64,000 nt of DNA from an uncultured Oscillospiraceae bacterium (lineage in GTDB: Bacteria; Bacillota; Clostridia; Oscillospirales; Oscillospiraceae): contig CAKTXA010000001.1 in NCBI GenBank assembly GCA_934631005.1, positions 62,001-126,000 on the forward strand. Reading direction: 5' to 3'. The translations under genes and the position numbers were made by a program. Below the pieces are notes generated by a model. That model worked only from the letters and a program-made list of their open reading frames with translations. It did not search any database and was not told the DNA's origin. This document shows positions 1-8,505 of the stretch, one piece after another (within the stretch, counting starts at the first letter, position 1; the number at the start of each line of letters is the position of its first letter).

Positions 1-686
1 GTGGAGTTGCCGGTGATGGAGACGTCCACGCCCTCCTTGTGCATGATGGCCACGCCCTCACGCACATCGTCCGCGCCGTAGCAGCGCACATTCGCGCGCT
101 CGCCCTCGGAGTAGCGGATCTCGCGGACAATCTTCAGTTCGCCTGTGTAATAGTCGAACTGTGTCTGCACATAGGTGAAGCCGTTGATGCGGGAGATGAT
201 CTGCGCCGCGTCCTTGCCCAGGCCGTTGAGGATGACGCGCAGCGGGGTCTTGCGCGCCTTGTTGGCGTTGCGGACGATGCCGATGGCGCCTTCCGCGGCG
301 GCAAAGGACTCGTGACCGGCCAGGAAGCAGAAGCACTGCGATTCCTCGCTCAGCAGCATCGCGCCGAGGTTGCCGTGGCCGAGGCCGACCTTGCGGTCGT
401 CGGCGACGGAGCCGTCGATGCAGAAGGCCTGCAGACCTTCGCCGATGACGCTGGCGGCCTCCGCCGCGCTCTTCACGCCGCGCTTGATGGCCAGCGCTGC
501 GCCGACGGTGTATGCCCAGCAGGCATTTTCAAAGCAGATGGGCTGGATGCCCTTGACGATCTCGTACGGATCAAAGCCCTTTTCCTTGCAGATCTCGCGG
601 CACTGCTCCACGGAGTCGATGCCGTTCTGCTTGAGTACGGCGTTGATTTTGTCGATTCTTCTTTCGTAACTTTCAAACAGAGCCAT
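1..686 (-). CDS. GGGtGRT family protein, partial (C-terminus outside window)
   Basis: The visible N-terminal 228 residues start MALFESYERR and continue through a Cys-containing segment (GIQPICFENACWAYTVG) and a segment rich in Cys, Gly and His (LGHGNLGAMLLSEESQCFCF). I recognise this as the GGGtGRT family, a protein of unknown biochemistry that recurs beside NifU-like scaffolds in anaerobes. The gene begins 17 bp after the NifU-like gene on the same strand, behind a GGGAGG ribosome site, so the two are very likely cotranscribed. The name-giving Gly-rich motif would lie beyond the left edge. A role in Fe-S cluster handling is inferred from the pairing only. Confidence 0.8.
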   Translation of the reverse strand, partial: MALFESYERRIDKINAVLKQNGIDSVEQCREICKEKGFDPYEIVKGIQPICFENACWAYTVGAALAIKRGVKSAAEAASVIGEGLQAFCIDGSVADDRKVGLGHGNLGAMLLSEESQCFCFLAGHESFAAAEGAIGIVRNANKARKTPLRVILNGLGKDAAQIISRINGFTYVQTQFDYYTGELKIVREIRYSEGERANVRCYGADDVREGVAIMHKEGVDVSITGNS

Positions 687-703
687 TGTCGTACCCTCCC
701 TCT

Positions 704-1396
704 TTACTCTTTGCGCGGGTCAATGTACTTGGCCGCGTTTTCAAACTGGCCGTAGTGACCCGTCGCCTTCTTCAGCGCCTCAGCGGGCTCGTCGCCCTTC
801 TTGATGAAGTCCATCATCTTGCCGAAGTTGATGAACTCATAGCCGACGATCTCGTCGTCTTTGTTGAGCGCGATGCGGGAGCAGTAGCCCTCGGCCATCT
901 CCAGATAGCGCGGGCCCTTGGACTTGGTGGCGAACATCGTGCCGACCTGGCTGCGCAGGCCCTTGCCGAGGTCTTCCATCGAAGCGCCCACGGCGAGGCC
1001 GCCCTCGGAGAACGCGGACTGGCTGCGGCCGTAGACGATCTGCAGGAACAGCTCGCGCATGGCGGTGTTGATGGCGTCACAGACGAGGTCGGTGTTGAGC
1101 GCCTCGAGGATGGTCTTGCCGATGAGGATCTCCGACGCCATGGCGGCGGAGTGGGTCATGCCGGAGCAGCCGATCGTTTCGACCAGCGCTTCTTCGATGA
1201 CGCCGTCCTTGATATTGAGCGACAGCTTGCAGGCGCCCTGCTGCGGCGCGCACCAGCCGACACCGTGCGTAAAGCCGGAAATATCCTTGATCTCTTTTGC
1301 CTGGACCCACTTGCCCTCCTCGGGGATGGGCGCCGGACCGTGATATGCGCCCTTGGCGACCGGACACATATGCTGAACTTCCGCAGTGTAAATCAT
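704..1396 (-). CDS. NifU-like iron-sulfur cluster assembly scaffold protein
   Basis: A 230-residue protein starting MIYTAEVQHMCPVAKGAYHG. Conserved cysteines lie in GWCAPQQGACKLS and GCSGMTHSAAMASE, which fits the NifU_N/IscU-type scaffold fold that assembles Fe-S clusters in the cytoplasm. An upstream in-frame ATG would add 35 residues, but the AAAGGATG site is placed about 10 bp before the internal ATG at 1396, and a consensus promoter lies upstream of it, so I use that start. It is followed after 17 bp by the GGGtGRT gene. This scaffold type is longer at the C-terminus than classical IscU, as usual for the GGGtGRT-linked subgroup. Confidence 0.82.
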   Translation of the reverse strand: MIYTAEVQHMCPVAKGAYHGPAPIPEEGKWVQAKEIKDISGFTHGVGWCAPQQGACKLSLNIKDGVIEEALVETIGCSGMTHSAAMASEILIGKTILEALNTDLVCDAINTAMRELFLQIVYGRSQSAFSEGGLAVGASMEDLGKGLRSQVGTMFATKSKGPRYLEMAEGYCSRIALNKDDEIVGYEFINFGKMMDFIKKGDEPAEALKKATGHYGQFENAAKYIDPRKE

Positions 1397-1471
1397 AAAG
1401 GTTTCATCCTTTCTCAGAGAATATTCAGCCCCCGTGCCGCACGAGCACATAGTGACCGATATTATGCTTTG

Positions 1472-1501
1472 ATTATACCCTAAAACCGACAGCAAAGTCA
1501 A
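1472..1501 (-). promoter_or_regulatory. Sigma-A-type promoter of the NifU-like/GGGtGRT operon
   Basis: On the minus strand TTGACT and TATAAT are separated by 18 bp, about 75 bp upstream of the chosen NifU-like start. The perfect -10 hexamer also supports the internal start codon over the longer ORF, which would begin inside the promoter. Confidence 0.6.
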
Positions 1502-1524
1502 GGCGCAGGCAAAAAACAGCAGAT

Positions 1525-1556
1525 AAAAGACCTGCGGCGTTTGCCACAGGTCTTTT
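1525..1556 (-). terminator. Rho-independent terminator after plsC-like gene
   Basis: Perfect 10-bp arms AAAAGACCTG / CAGGTCTTTT with a 12-nt loop lie 11 bp past the acyltransferase stop. U-runs exist on both sides, so it could act in both directions. Confidence 0.75.
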
Positions 1557-1566
1557 CATTTACAAA

Positions 1567-2319
1567 TCACGCCGAATGCGCCACGGGATAGGGCTGGGCG
1601 GTCTTGGGGAGGTAGCGCTCCAGCGTGCCGCGGATCTCCTCGCCGAGGACGGCCGAGCGGCAGTGCGCCACGTAGTCCGCCGGGAGCGTTTCGAGGATGT
1701 CCAGCCGGACGGTCGTCCTGCGCAGCGGGAAATTATGCCCCACGTTCTCCGCGCCCTGAATGGCCGCGACGACCACCGGCACGTGCGCCTGCTGCGCCGC
1801 CTTCAGAACGCCGCTGTGGAACGGCAGCAGCTCGCCCGTGCGGCTGCGCGTGCCCTCGGGATAGACGCCCACGGACACGGTGTCCTCCTGCATGAGCCGC
1901 GCCGCGGCGTGGATGGTGGTGATGGCGTTGCGGGGATTTTCCCGGTCGATGGGCAAAAAGCAGCAGCGCCGCAGGATGCGCCCGACGAGCGGAATTTTGA
2001 AATTCTCCGGCTTGGAGATGAACGCCAGCTTGTACTTCTGCATACACGCGAGCTGGACGATGGGGTCATAGTTGGAGCGGTGGTTGCTCACCAGCAGAAA
2101 GCGGCCGTCCTGCGGCAGCTTCTCAAGACCCGTGACCTCCACGCGCACGCGGCCAAAGAGCATCAGAAGCCGCACCGAGAAGTCCAGCAGCCAACGGCAC
2201 AGGCCGCTCGGGCGTTCATACGTTTTTTTCGGGTCGGCCGTCAGCGCGGCGATCACCAGCAGCAGCAAATATATCCCAACGACCGCAAGCAGCCCATATC
2301 CGACATACGCGAGCACCAT
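1567..2319 (-). CDS. plsC: 1-acyl-sn-glycerol-3-phosphate acyltransferase (PlsC family)
   Basis: A 250-residue enzyme that would acylate lysophosphatidic acid to phosphatidic acid at the membrane. An N-terminal hydrophobic anchor is followed by the acyltransferase motif NHRSNYD (HX4D) near residue 80 and the substrate-binding PEGTRS block near residue 150. A longer ORF begins 10 codons upstream, but GGAGGAG lies 8 bp before the ATG at 2319, so I prefer this start (MVLAYVGYGL). It is monocistronic, between its terminator and the two-component genes. Which lysophospholipid it uses cannot be told from sequence. Confidence 0.85.
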   Translation of the reverse strand: MVLAYVGYGLLAVVGIYLLLLVIAALTADPKKTYERPSGLCRWLLDFSVRLLMLFGRVRVEVTGLEKLPQDGRFLLVSNHRSNYDPIVQLACMQKYKLAFISKPENFKIPLVGRILRRCCFLPIDRENPRNAITTIHAAARLMQEDTVSVGVYPEGTRSRTGELLPFHSGVLKAAQQAHVPVVVAAIQGAENVGHNFPLRRTTVRLDILETLPADYVAHCRSAVLGEEIRGTLERYLPKTAQPYPVAHSA

Positions 2320-2471
2320 GACAGCTTCTCCTCCAGTATAGCGAGCCAAAACGGCAGACTTTGACGATTTTCTACAGTCTACCGCGGAAAAAGAAACTGA
2401 AACGAAACTCAGCGTTTTCCGGTCAGCAAGGCCCAGCTTATCCAGGCGCTTCGGTAAAGCACCTGATCCCC

Positions 2472-3557
2472 TTACATGCTGTCGGGATGGCGCGCCGGCA
2501 GGCGCACGGTGAACTGCGTGTAGTCCTGCCCGCTCTGCACGCCCACGCTCCCGCCGTGCAGCTCCGTGACCGATTTGACGATGGCCAGGCCGATGCCGTT
2601 GCCGTGCGCGGCGTGCGACTCGTCGGCCTGATAGAATTTGCCGAAGATGCGTTCCTGCTTGTCGGGCGGGATGGTGCTGCCGGTGTTGCCGATCATCACG
2701 GCGACCGTCTCGCCCTCGACGCGCACGGCCACATCCAGCCGCGCACCCACCGGGGCGAATTTTACCGCGTTATCCAGCAGATTCACCCACACCTGCCGCA
2801 GCAGCTCCTCGTTGCCGTCCAGAAAGACCTCGCCCATGTCGATGTTCAGCTCCAGCGCCTTCTGCGACCATTTGCGCTCGAGCAGCAGCACGCAGTTGCG
2901 CAGCTGCTCGGAGAGATTGAAGCGCGTCACGTCGGTGAGGATCGCCTGATTTTCGACCTTGGTCATATTGAGCACGTTCGTCGCCATCTCGGCCAGCCGC
3001 AGCGACTCCGCCTCGATGATGTCCAGATACTCCGCCCGCTCCTGCGGCGTCAGATCGTCGCGGCGCAACAGGCGTGCAAAGCCCGCGATGGAGACGATGG
3101 GCGTTTTGAATTCGTGCGAAAAGTTGTTGATAAAGTCCGAACGCAAAATTTGTGTCCCCTCCAGCTCGGCGGCCATTTTGTTGAAGCTGTCGGTCAGCTC
3201 CACCACGGTGGGGTGGCGTGCAAAGATGGTGCCGAAGCGGATGCGCGTCTGAAAATCGCCCGCCGCCAGACGGTTCATGGCGTTGATGATGCTGTTGATG
3301 GGCCGCAGCAGCACGCGCACGATGGAAAACGTCATCACGCCGCCCACGCCCGCGCTCAAAAGGAACATCAGGCCGATGATGGCGTACAGCTCGCCGCGGT
3401 CGGATGCCGTGCGGCTGAGAAAGCCCATGCGCACCAGCAGCAGCAAAAAGCACCCGCTCAGCAGCACCACGACAAGCAAAATCGCAAACACCGCACCGCC
3501 GGACAGGAGCGTGAGCGCAATGCGGTTCTTCCGTTCTTCAAATTCCCGCTGATTCAT
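2472..3557 (-). CDS. Sensor histidine kinase
   Basis: A 361-residue membrane kinase. Two transmembrane helices (about 13-42 and 58-82) enclose only a short extracytoplasmic loop, so it probably senses a membrane or intramembrane cue. A HAMP segment follows (RVLLRPINSIINAMNRLAAG), then the HisKA phospho-acceptor (SHEFKTP, His near 148) and a HATPase_c domain with an N box (NLLDNAVKF), G1-like region and GNGIGLAIVK. The start overlaps the response-regulator stop by 4 bp (ATGA), so they form one operon with the regulator first. No target gene is evident nearby. Confidence 0.9.
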   Translation of the reverse strand: MNQREFEERKNRIALTLLSGGAVFAILLVVVLLSGCFLLLLVRMGFLSRTASDRGELYAIIGLMFLLSAGVGGVMTFSIVRVLLRPINSIINAMNRLAAGDFQTRIRFGTIFARHPTVVELTDSFNKMAAELEGTQILRSDFINNFSHEFKTPIVSIAGFARLLRRDDLTPQERAEYLDIIEAESLRLAEMATNVLNMTKVENQAILTDVTRFNLSEQLRNCVLLLERKWSQKALELNIDMGEVFLDGNEELLRQVWVNLLDNAVKFAPVGARLDVAVRVEGETVAVMIGNTGSTIPPDKQERIFGKFYQADESHAAHGNGIGLAIVKSVTELHGGSVGVQSGQDYTQFTVRLPARHPDSM

Positions 3558-4228
3558 ACGTTTTTCACCGCCTTATAGCCAAGTCCCCGCACCGAGACGA
3601 TCTCAAATTCGCCCCAGCTCTCAAAGCGCCGCCGGAGCCTGCCGATGTGCACCGTGACGGTCTCCCATCCGCTGTCGGACTCTGCGCCCCAGATCTCATC
3701 CATGAGCTGGATGCGGGTGAAGATCTTTCCGGGGTATGACAGCAGCTTATACAGCAGCAGAAATTCCTTCTGCGGCAGCGTGACCGTCTCGCCCGGGCGG
3801 CTGACGCTGAGCGCGTCATAGTCCAGCGTCACGTCCCCCAGCTGGATGCGCCGCTCGCTGACGATGCGCGCGCGGCGCAGCAGCGCGCGGATGCGCAGCA
3901 GCATCTCCTCGGTGTCCACGGGCTTGGTCATGTAGTCGTCCGTCCCGGCGAGAAAACCCTGCTTCCGGTCCTCCGGCAGCTGCTTGGCCGAGACCATCAA
4001 GACCGGCAGCTCGCTCCGCCCCGCGCGCAGGGCGCTGCAGAAGGCGTAGCCGTCCATGTTCGGCATCATCACATCCAGCACCACCAGATCCACGTGCTCC
4101 CGGTCCAGCTCCGCCAGCGCGCGCACGCCGTCCTCCGCCGTGGTGACGGTGTAGCCGTCCGCCTCCAGCACCGCCCGCATCAGCCGCCGGGTGTTTTTGT
4201 CGTCATCCACAACCAGAATGTGAAACAT
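3554..4228 (-). CDS. OmpR/PhoB-family response regulator
   Basis: A 224-residue regulator. The receiver domain (1-118) has the acidic pocket VDDDKN and phospho-acceptor Asp in LVVLDVMMPN, the switch Ser in LMVSAKQ and Lys in DYMTKPVD. The C-terminal winged helix (about 130-222) carries the typical RIQLGDVTLDYD entry and GYKAVKNV end. It is the first gene of the operon with the kinase, translationally coupled by a 4-bp overlap. The regulon cannot be inferred from the neighbourhood. Confidence 0.92.
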   Translation of the reverse strand: MFHILVVDDDKNTRRLMRAVLEADGYTVTTAEDGVRALAELDREHVDLVVLDVMMPNMDGYAFCSALRAGRSELPVLMVSAKQLPEDRKQGFLAGTDDYMTKPVDTEEMLLRIRALLRRARIVSERRIQLGDVTLDYDALSVSRPGETVTLPQKEFLLLYKLLSYPGKIFTRIQLMDEIWGAESDSGWETVTVHIGRLRRRFESWGEFEIVSVRGLGYKAVKNV

Positions 4229-4288
4229 CGCGCCCTACCTCCGTGCAACCTTTTCCCCCATTTTAGCAGATTCCCGCAAAAAAAGAAA

Positions 4289-4318
4289 CCGGGCTGCGCA
4301 GAAACCTGCGCAGCCCGG
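4289..4318 (-). terminator. Rho-independent terminator after the mannitol-dehydrogenase-family gene
   Basis: A 13-bp perfect GC-rich stem (CCGGGCTGCGCAG / CTGCGCAGCCCGG) with a 4-nt loop is followed on the minus strand by TTTC and a long T-run. It ends the 6,576-4,333 genes and separates them from the two-component operon. Confidence 0.8.
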
Positions 4319-4332
4319 AAAACGGTACTGTC

Positions 4333-5550
4333 TCAAATGATGTCGTGGATGCTCGAAGCCTTCACCTCATCGGCTGCCGCCAGCAGCTCCTTGAGGGACT
4401 TGCCGGTGAGGATCTGCTCGTACATGGCCAGGATCATGCCGGCGAGCTTGTCCTCCGCTTTCAGCTTGGAGACCTCGGCAAGGACCTTCTTCGCGGCGTC
4501 CATGCCCTGCTCCATGCCCTCGGCCTCGTCAATGTAGCGCCGCAGACCCGCCGCCGCGCCGAGCGCGATGTACGCGGGCGTGATGCCCTGCTCCAGCGCC
4601 AGCGACGCCGAGCCGATCAGGCGGTCGGCCGGGGAGAGCTTGCGCCCCGGATCGCCGCCGACACGCTTGCAGGTATCCTTCAGCGCGGCGTTGGTGAAGC
4701 GGTGCAGCAGGTCGGTGATGTGCATCAGGATGCCGCCCAGCGCGACGTCATACTTTTTATGCAGCGCCATGGCGCTCTCGATCATCGCGTTCTGCACCAC
4801 GATGCGCACCTCGGGCACGTCGATGGACTGGTAGATATACTCCAGCCCCAGCAGATCGCCCAGATACGCACAGGTGGCGTGGCCCATGTTGTGGATGTAG
4901 AGCTTGCGCTTGATGTAGAAATCGAACGGCGCAAACGGCACCATGTTCTTAATTTCGGGGATCTCGCCCTTGAACGCGGCCTTGTCGGTGGGCAGGAAGC
5001 CGTAGCGCTCCACGCACACGCGCATCGGATCGCCGTCCTTCATCTCGTCCGTCTGCACGGGCACCATCCGCCCGATCGACGCCTCGACCAGACCCACGCG
5101 CTCGTCAAAGATCTTGCGCTCGTCCTCGGTGAGCAGCTCCTTGAGCATCTTTTCCACGATCAGGTTCGCGTCCATCAGGTTTTCGCAGATGATGATGTTC
5201 AGGGGCTTGTCGGTGCGCGCCCAGCGCTTGCGCAGGCCCGCGACGATGTTGCCCACGATGAACTTCAGGATGCGCGCGCCGACGGCTGTGGCCATGATGT
5301 CGCAGTTCGCGATGGCCTCGGAGGCGGCCTCCTGATCGTTGCCGTTCACGGCGGTGACATTGCGGATGATGACGTCCTCATGTCCGGCGCTGGAGACATA
5401 GCGCACGGGATACTCGTGCTTTTCACGCAGCGCGTTCACCACCGGCTCCGCCACGTCGATGAACGTGACCTCGTAGCCCGACTGGCTCAGCAGCGCGCCG
5501 ATAAACCCGCGGCCGATGTTGCCGCCGCCATACATGACTGCCTGTTTCAT
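4333..5550 (-). CDS. Mannitol dehydrogenase family NAD-dependent polyol/hexuronate oxidoreductase (MtlD-like)
   Basis: A 405-residue enzyme with an N-terminal Rossmann motif (GGGNIGRGFIG, residues 8-18) and the C-terminal long-chain polyol dehydrogenase domain with the family's active-site stretch KLYIHNMGHA near residue 215. The family includes mannitol-1-phosphate 5-dehydrogenase and the tagaturonate/fructuronate reductases. The length suits MtlD, but there is no mannitol PTS nearby. It follows the PfkB gene by 18 bp and sits at the end of a catabolic locus, so a step in that unidentified pathway is as likely as mannitol-1-phosphate oxidation. RBS GGAGGGG lies 8 bp upstream. Confidence 0.75.
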   Translation of the reverse strand: MKQAVMYGGGNIGRGFIGALLSQSGYEVTFIDVAEPVVNALREKHEYPVRYVSSAGHEDVIIRNVTAVNGNDQEAASEAIANCDIMATAVGARILKFIVGNIVAGLRKRWARTDKPLNIIICENLMDANLIVEKMLKELLTEDERKIFDERVGLVEASIGRMVPVQTDEMKDGDPMRVCVERYGFLPTDKAAFKGEIPEIKNMVPFAPFDFYIKRKLYIHNMGHATCAYLGDLLGLEYIYQSIDVPEVRIVVQNAMIESAMALHKKYDVALGGILMHITDLLHRFTNAALKDTCKRVGGDPGRKLSPADRLIGSASLALEQGITPAYIALGAAAGLRRYIDEAEGMEQGMDAAKKVLAEVSKLKAEDKLAGMILAMYEQILTGKSLKELLAAADEVKASSIHDII

Positions 5551-5568
5551 AATACTCGCCCCTCCGCT

Positions 5569-6576
5569 TTATTCCGCTTTATACAGGTTATACAGTTCCA
5601 TGACCTCTGCCGCCGTCTTGACGCCGTCGGACGCGCTCACCGCGCTCAGCGACGCCGCCGCGGAGCACGCGCCGATGCGCAGCGCCTCGGGCAGGGTCTT
5701 GCCGGTCTCGGCTGCGTACAGAACGCCCGCGCAGAACGCGTCGCCCGCGCCGACGGTGCCCTGAATATAGCCCTTGGGCAGCTTGAGGCTCTTTTCCTCG
5801 TAGTAATTGCCGTCCTGATCCATGCCGCAGCCGATCTCCGGGCAGTGGATGACCGCCCAGGTGGAAACGCCCAGCTCGCGCATTTTGGTGAGCGCCTGCT
5901 TCATGTTTTCCACATGCAGCTTGCCGCTCTCGTCGCGCAGCATCACGCCCGTGGTCTGCTGGGCCTCGAGCTCGTTGATGATGCAGTAGTCGGTATAGCG
6001 CAGCGCGGGGCTGACGAGACGCTTGAAGCGATTGCCGGACTCGGAGACAACGTCGATGGACGTCTTCATCCCGGCCTTCTGCGCCCGGTGCAGAAGCCTC
6101 GCCATCCTCGTGCCGTATTCGCTGTCCTCCTGATCGAGCGCGGGCAGCAGCAGGATGTAACCAATGTGGAAAATGTTCACGTCAAGCTTGTCCCAGTCGA
6201 TGTTCTCCTCGCCGTAGTGGGCGTTGCCGCCCGCGTGCTGGAAGAAGGTGCGCTCTTTTGTCTGGTTGTTGCTCATCACGATGGTAAACGATGTCCGGCC
6301 GTTGCGCTGCACCATCGAAAGGTCGATGTTGGGGTACTTGCCCAGCTCCTTGAGCATGAAGTCGCCCTCGGCATCATGCCCGGCAAAGCCGGACGCCACC
6401 AAATGCATCGACGGGTCGAGGCGGGCAAGGTCCGTGATCGTGTTGCACACGGAGCCGCCGGTGGAGTTCTGGATGCCCTCGGTGATGTGGGTCAGCTCGT
6501 TCTGCTTCGGCCACGTTTCGATCGGGTATGTAACGTCCACGATCATGTTGCCGGCGCAGCAAATGCCTTTTCTCAT
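5569..6576 (-). CDS. PfkB/ribokinase-family carbohydrate kinase
   Basis: A 335-residue kinase. Residues 1-45 contain the substrate-binding Gly-rich segment (NSTGGSVCNTI), and the C-terminal signature GTVGAGDAFCAGVLY near residue 285 includes the catalytic Asp of the anion hole. The family phosphorylates sugars, 2-keto-3-deoxy acids or nucleosides with ATP in the cytoplasm. It lies 18 bp upstream of the MtlD-like gene, so the two probably act in sequence. The long insertion around residues 85-150 is typical of less characterised PfkB members, so I give no specific substrate. Confidence 0.85.
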   Translation of the reverse strand: MRKGICCAGNMIVDVTYPIETWPKQNELTHITEGIQNSTGGSVCNTITDLARLDPSMHLVASGFAGHDAEGDFMLKELGKYPNIDLSMVQRNGRTSFTIVMSNNQTKERTFFQHAGGNAHYGEENIDWDKLDVNIFHIGYILLLPALDQEDSEYGTRMARLLHRAQKAGMKTSIDVVSESGNRFKRLVSPALRYTDYCIINELEAQQTTGVMLRDESGKLHVENMKQALTKMRELGVSTWAVIHCPEIGCGMDQDGNYYEEKSLKLPKGYIQGTVGAGDAFCAGVLYAAETGKTLPEALRIGACSAAASLSAVSASDGVKTAAEVMELYNLYKAE

Positions 6577-6642
6577 GTTGGTATTCCTCCCGTTTGTGTT
6601 GTTTTATTCGTATGTTACTGTACCACGCTGCGCCGCGGATGT

Positions 6643-7479
6643 CTAGTCTGATTTTTCCACGCGCCAGATTTCTTCATGCATCGTTTCGTCTCCGGGCTGC
6701 AGTTCGGCCAGTTCGCCGAGCGTTTCCATCTCCAGCACGTCGCGGTTCATGTACAGCTCGATGTTGCTGCCGAGGTCGGCGCAGCGCTCGATGGGCGGCG
6801 CGGTGACGGAGATTTCAAAGCGCTGGCCGAGGTTGTGCCGGATAATGCGCCCCTCCGTGCAGTAAAAGCCGAGCTTGAGGTAGTTATCCATCGGGATATG
6901 CTCCGCCGTCAGCGCCTCCGGCGTAAAGTGCAGCCGCGGATCGGCCAGACTCGTCTCGCCCCAGAGGGCGACGGTGCGCTGCGGGTTATAGCCGTTCTCC
7001 ACCCCGGCAAACGGGATCGTCACCGTGCCGCCTGCGGCGGTGGTGGATACGCCCCACGCCGCCAGACGCACCGGCCGATCTGCGCAGTTTTTCAGGCAAT
7101 GCCGCACGCTGATCGCGCCGTCGGGCCGGAAGGCGATGTGGATGCGCTTTTCCTGCAGCAGCCACGGGTCGAGCCGCTGCCGCAGCTCGGCGCCGGTCTC
7201 TGTGATGGTATGGTCGACCGGGTCACGGTCGGGGTAATAGCTCTTATCGCTCTCGGGCGCCGACCAGAAGCGGTGCCCGCCGAAGATGCGCCAGCCCTCC
7301 GGCATGGTCAGTCCGTCCGAGCCGTCGTCCGGCTGGCGGTAAAACAGGTTCGGCAGCCCGCAGCACGACAGATGCACGATGCGCAGGCCAAGGTCCAGCG
7401 CCGCGCCCAGCTCCGTTTTGCCGTCGCTCAAAAACAGGATGCGGCCAAAGCTCTCATCCGTTCGGATCTCGTGTTTCAT
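6643..7479 (-). CDS. DUF4380-like (galactose-mutarotase-fold) protein
   Basis: A 278-residue beta-rich soluble protein. I place it near DUF4380 because of the central FGGHRFWSAPE segment (about 66-76) and the overall beta-sandwich pattern that resembles aldose 1-epimerases. No signal peptide is visible. It probably binds or epimerises a sugar-like compound in the locus, but the family has no firm function and I do not assign one. The upstream 160 bp hold a palindromic repeat rather than an obvious promoter, so it may be read through from the amidohydrolase genes. Confidence 0.6.
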   Translation of the reverse strand: MKHEIRTDESFGRILFLSDGKTELGAALDLGLRIVHLSCCGLPNLFYRQPDDGSDGLTMPEGWRIFGGHRFWSAPESDKSYYPDRDPVDHTITETGAELRQRLDPWLLQEKRIHIAFRPDGAISVRHCLKNCADRPVRLAAWGVSTTAAGGTVTIPFAGVENGYNPQRTVALWGETSLADPRLHFTPEALTAEHIPMDNYLKLGFYCTEGRIIRHNLGQRFEISVTAPPIERCADLGSNIELYMNRDVLEMETLGELAELQPGDETMHEEIWRVEKSD

Positions 7480-7532
7480 GGTATCTCCTCTCGTCTCCCT
7501 CTGCCGTGGGGCAGAGTAAAATGGGGATGCAC

Positions 7533-7694
7533 GAGTAACCGCTGATCCGATCGCCTGCGGCCGTCAGCGGATCTTTTGCCCCAACTGTGCAGTTTGAAAA
7601 CTTGAAATACACAAAGTATTCCTGCGTTTCCAAACTTTCATTTGGGCCAAAATCTCTCGCTGACAGCTCTTGCCGATCGGATCATCGGTTACTC
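7533..7694. repeat. 162-bp nested palindromic repeat, copy 1
   Basis: Terminal inverted repeats GAGTAACCGCTGATCCGAT and ATCGGATCATCGGTTACTC (18/19) enclose a core found also at 31,619 and 34,522. On the minus strand the core reads GTTTGGAAACGCAGGAATAC, then TTTGTGTATTTCAAGTTTTC, itself a hairpin. The core is inverted relative to the other copies and the termini differ in sequence, yet they still pair. It overlaps the stop codon of the 7,693-8,505 gene. Confidence 0.85.
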
Positions 7695-8505
7695 AGTGGA
7701 TCAGCCTGCGCCCGATGGCGCGCTCAAAGTTTTCGCTCAAAATCAGGCGCTTCACGCCGTCGTCCAGATCGCTGCACAGCACGCGGCCGACCATGATCCG
7801 CGGATCGTTGAAGGTCTGGTCGGTACCGAATACGAAGCGCTCGAGCGGAGCCTGCCCGACGAGGTCCTCCAGCCAGATCTGCGAGTAGAGCGAGCCGTTG
7901 ATGTCCAGATAGACGTTGGGGAAGCGGTTTGCCAGCCGCAGCGAATCCATCACGCCGCGGTAGGTGCCGCCCATGTGGCACAGCTGCAGCTTCAGCTCCG
8001 GATAGCGCTCCAGCACCGGCTCAAAGTCCGCCGGGTCGTTGGCGGGCTCCGTCTGCCACGTGTGGCACGCGACGAGAATATCGTGCACGATGCAGTATTC
8101 ATACAGCCGGTCATAGTCGCGCGTGGCGATGCACGTCTGCGTATCGCGCGGGTGGATCTTCACGCCCACGAAGCCCGCGTCACCGCGGTACTGTTCCAGC
8201 TGCGCGATGCACGCGTCGTGGTAGTGCGGGTCATAAAAGATCGAGGCGAACACATAGCCGGGGTAGAGTTTTGTAAACTCCATCATGCGGTCGTTGCCGC
8301 CCGTCACATTGCCGTACAGCGCCTTCAGCCCGCTGGCCACGATCGCGCCGATGCCGATCTTGCGGCTCAGGCGCAGGCTCTCGTCCACCGGGAGCGTGCA
8401 GGTGTAGGCCCCGCCCTGCTCGCCGTCGCCAAGGTGGGCGTGGGCGTCCACGATGCGAAGCCCTGCCGGGATCACGCCGTTCATAACACTTTCTTTGATC
8501 GTCAT
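7693..8505 (-). CDS. Amidohydrolase-family (PF04909-type) metal-dependent hydrolase
   Basis: A 270-residue TIM-barrel protein with the N-terminal metal motif DAHAHLGD (residues 20-27), a mid-barrel KIHPR (Lys-X-His), later His residues (ACHTW, LCHMGGTY) and a C-terminal metal Asp in VFGTDQTF. This set fits the ACMSD/2-pyrone-4,6-dicarboxylate-type amidohydrolases, which hydrolyse or decarboxylate ring compounds. It overlaps the next gene upstream by 4 bp, so the two related proteins are likely partners. A repeat element overlaps its stop codon. Substrate unknown. Confidence 0.75.
   Translation of the reverse strand: MTIKESVMNGVIPAGLRIVDAHAHLGDGEQGGAYTCTLPVDESLRLSRKIGIGAIVASGLKALYGNVTGGNDRMMEFTKLYPGYVFASIFYDPHYHDACIAQLEQYRGDAGFVGVKIHPRDTQTCIATRDYDRLYEYCIVHDILVACHTWQTEPANDPADFEPVLERYPELKLQLCHMGGTYRGVMDSLRLANRFPNVYLDINGSLYSQIWLEDLVGQAPLERFVFGTDQTFNDPRIMVGRVLCSDLDDGVKRLILSENFERAIGRRLIH

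Noticed and set aside
4345..6651. A 768-codon plus-strand frame opposite the MtlD-like and PfkB genes
   Set aside because: Shadow of two genes with complete family motifs.
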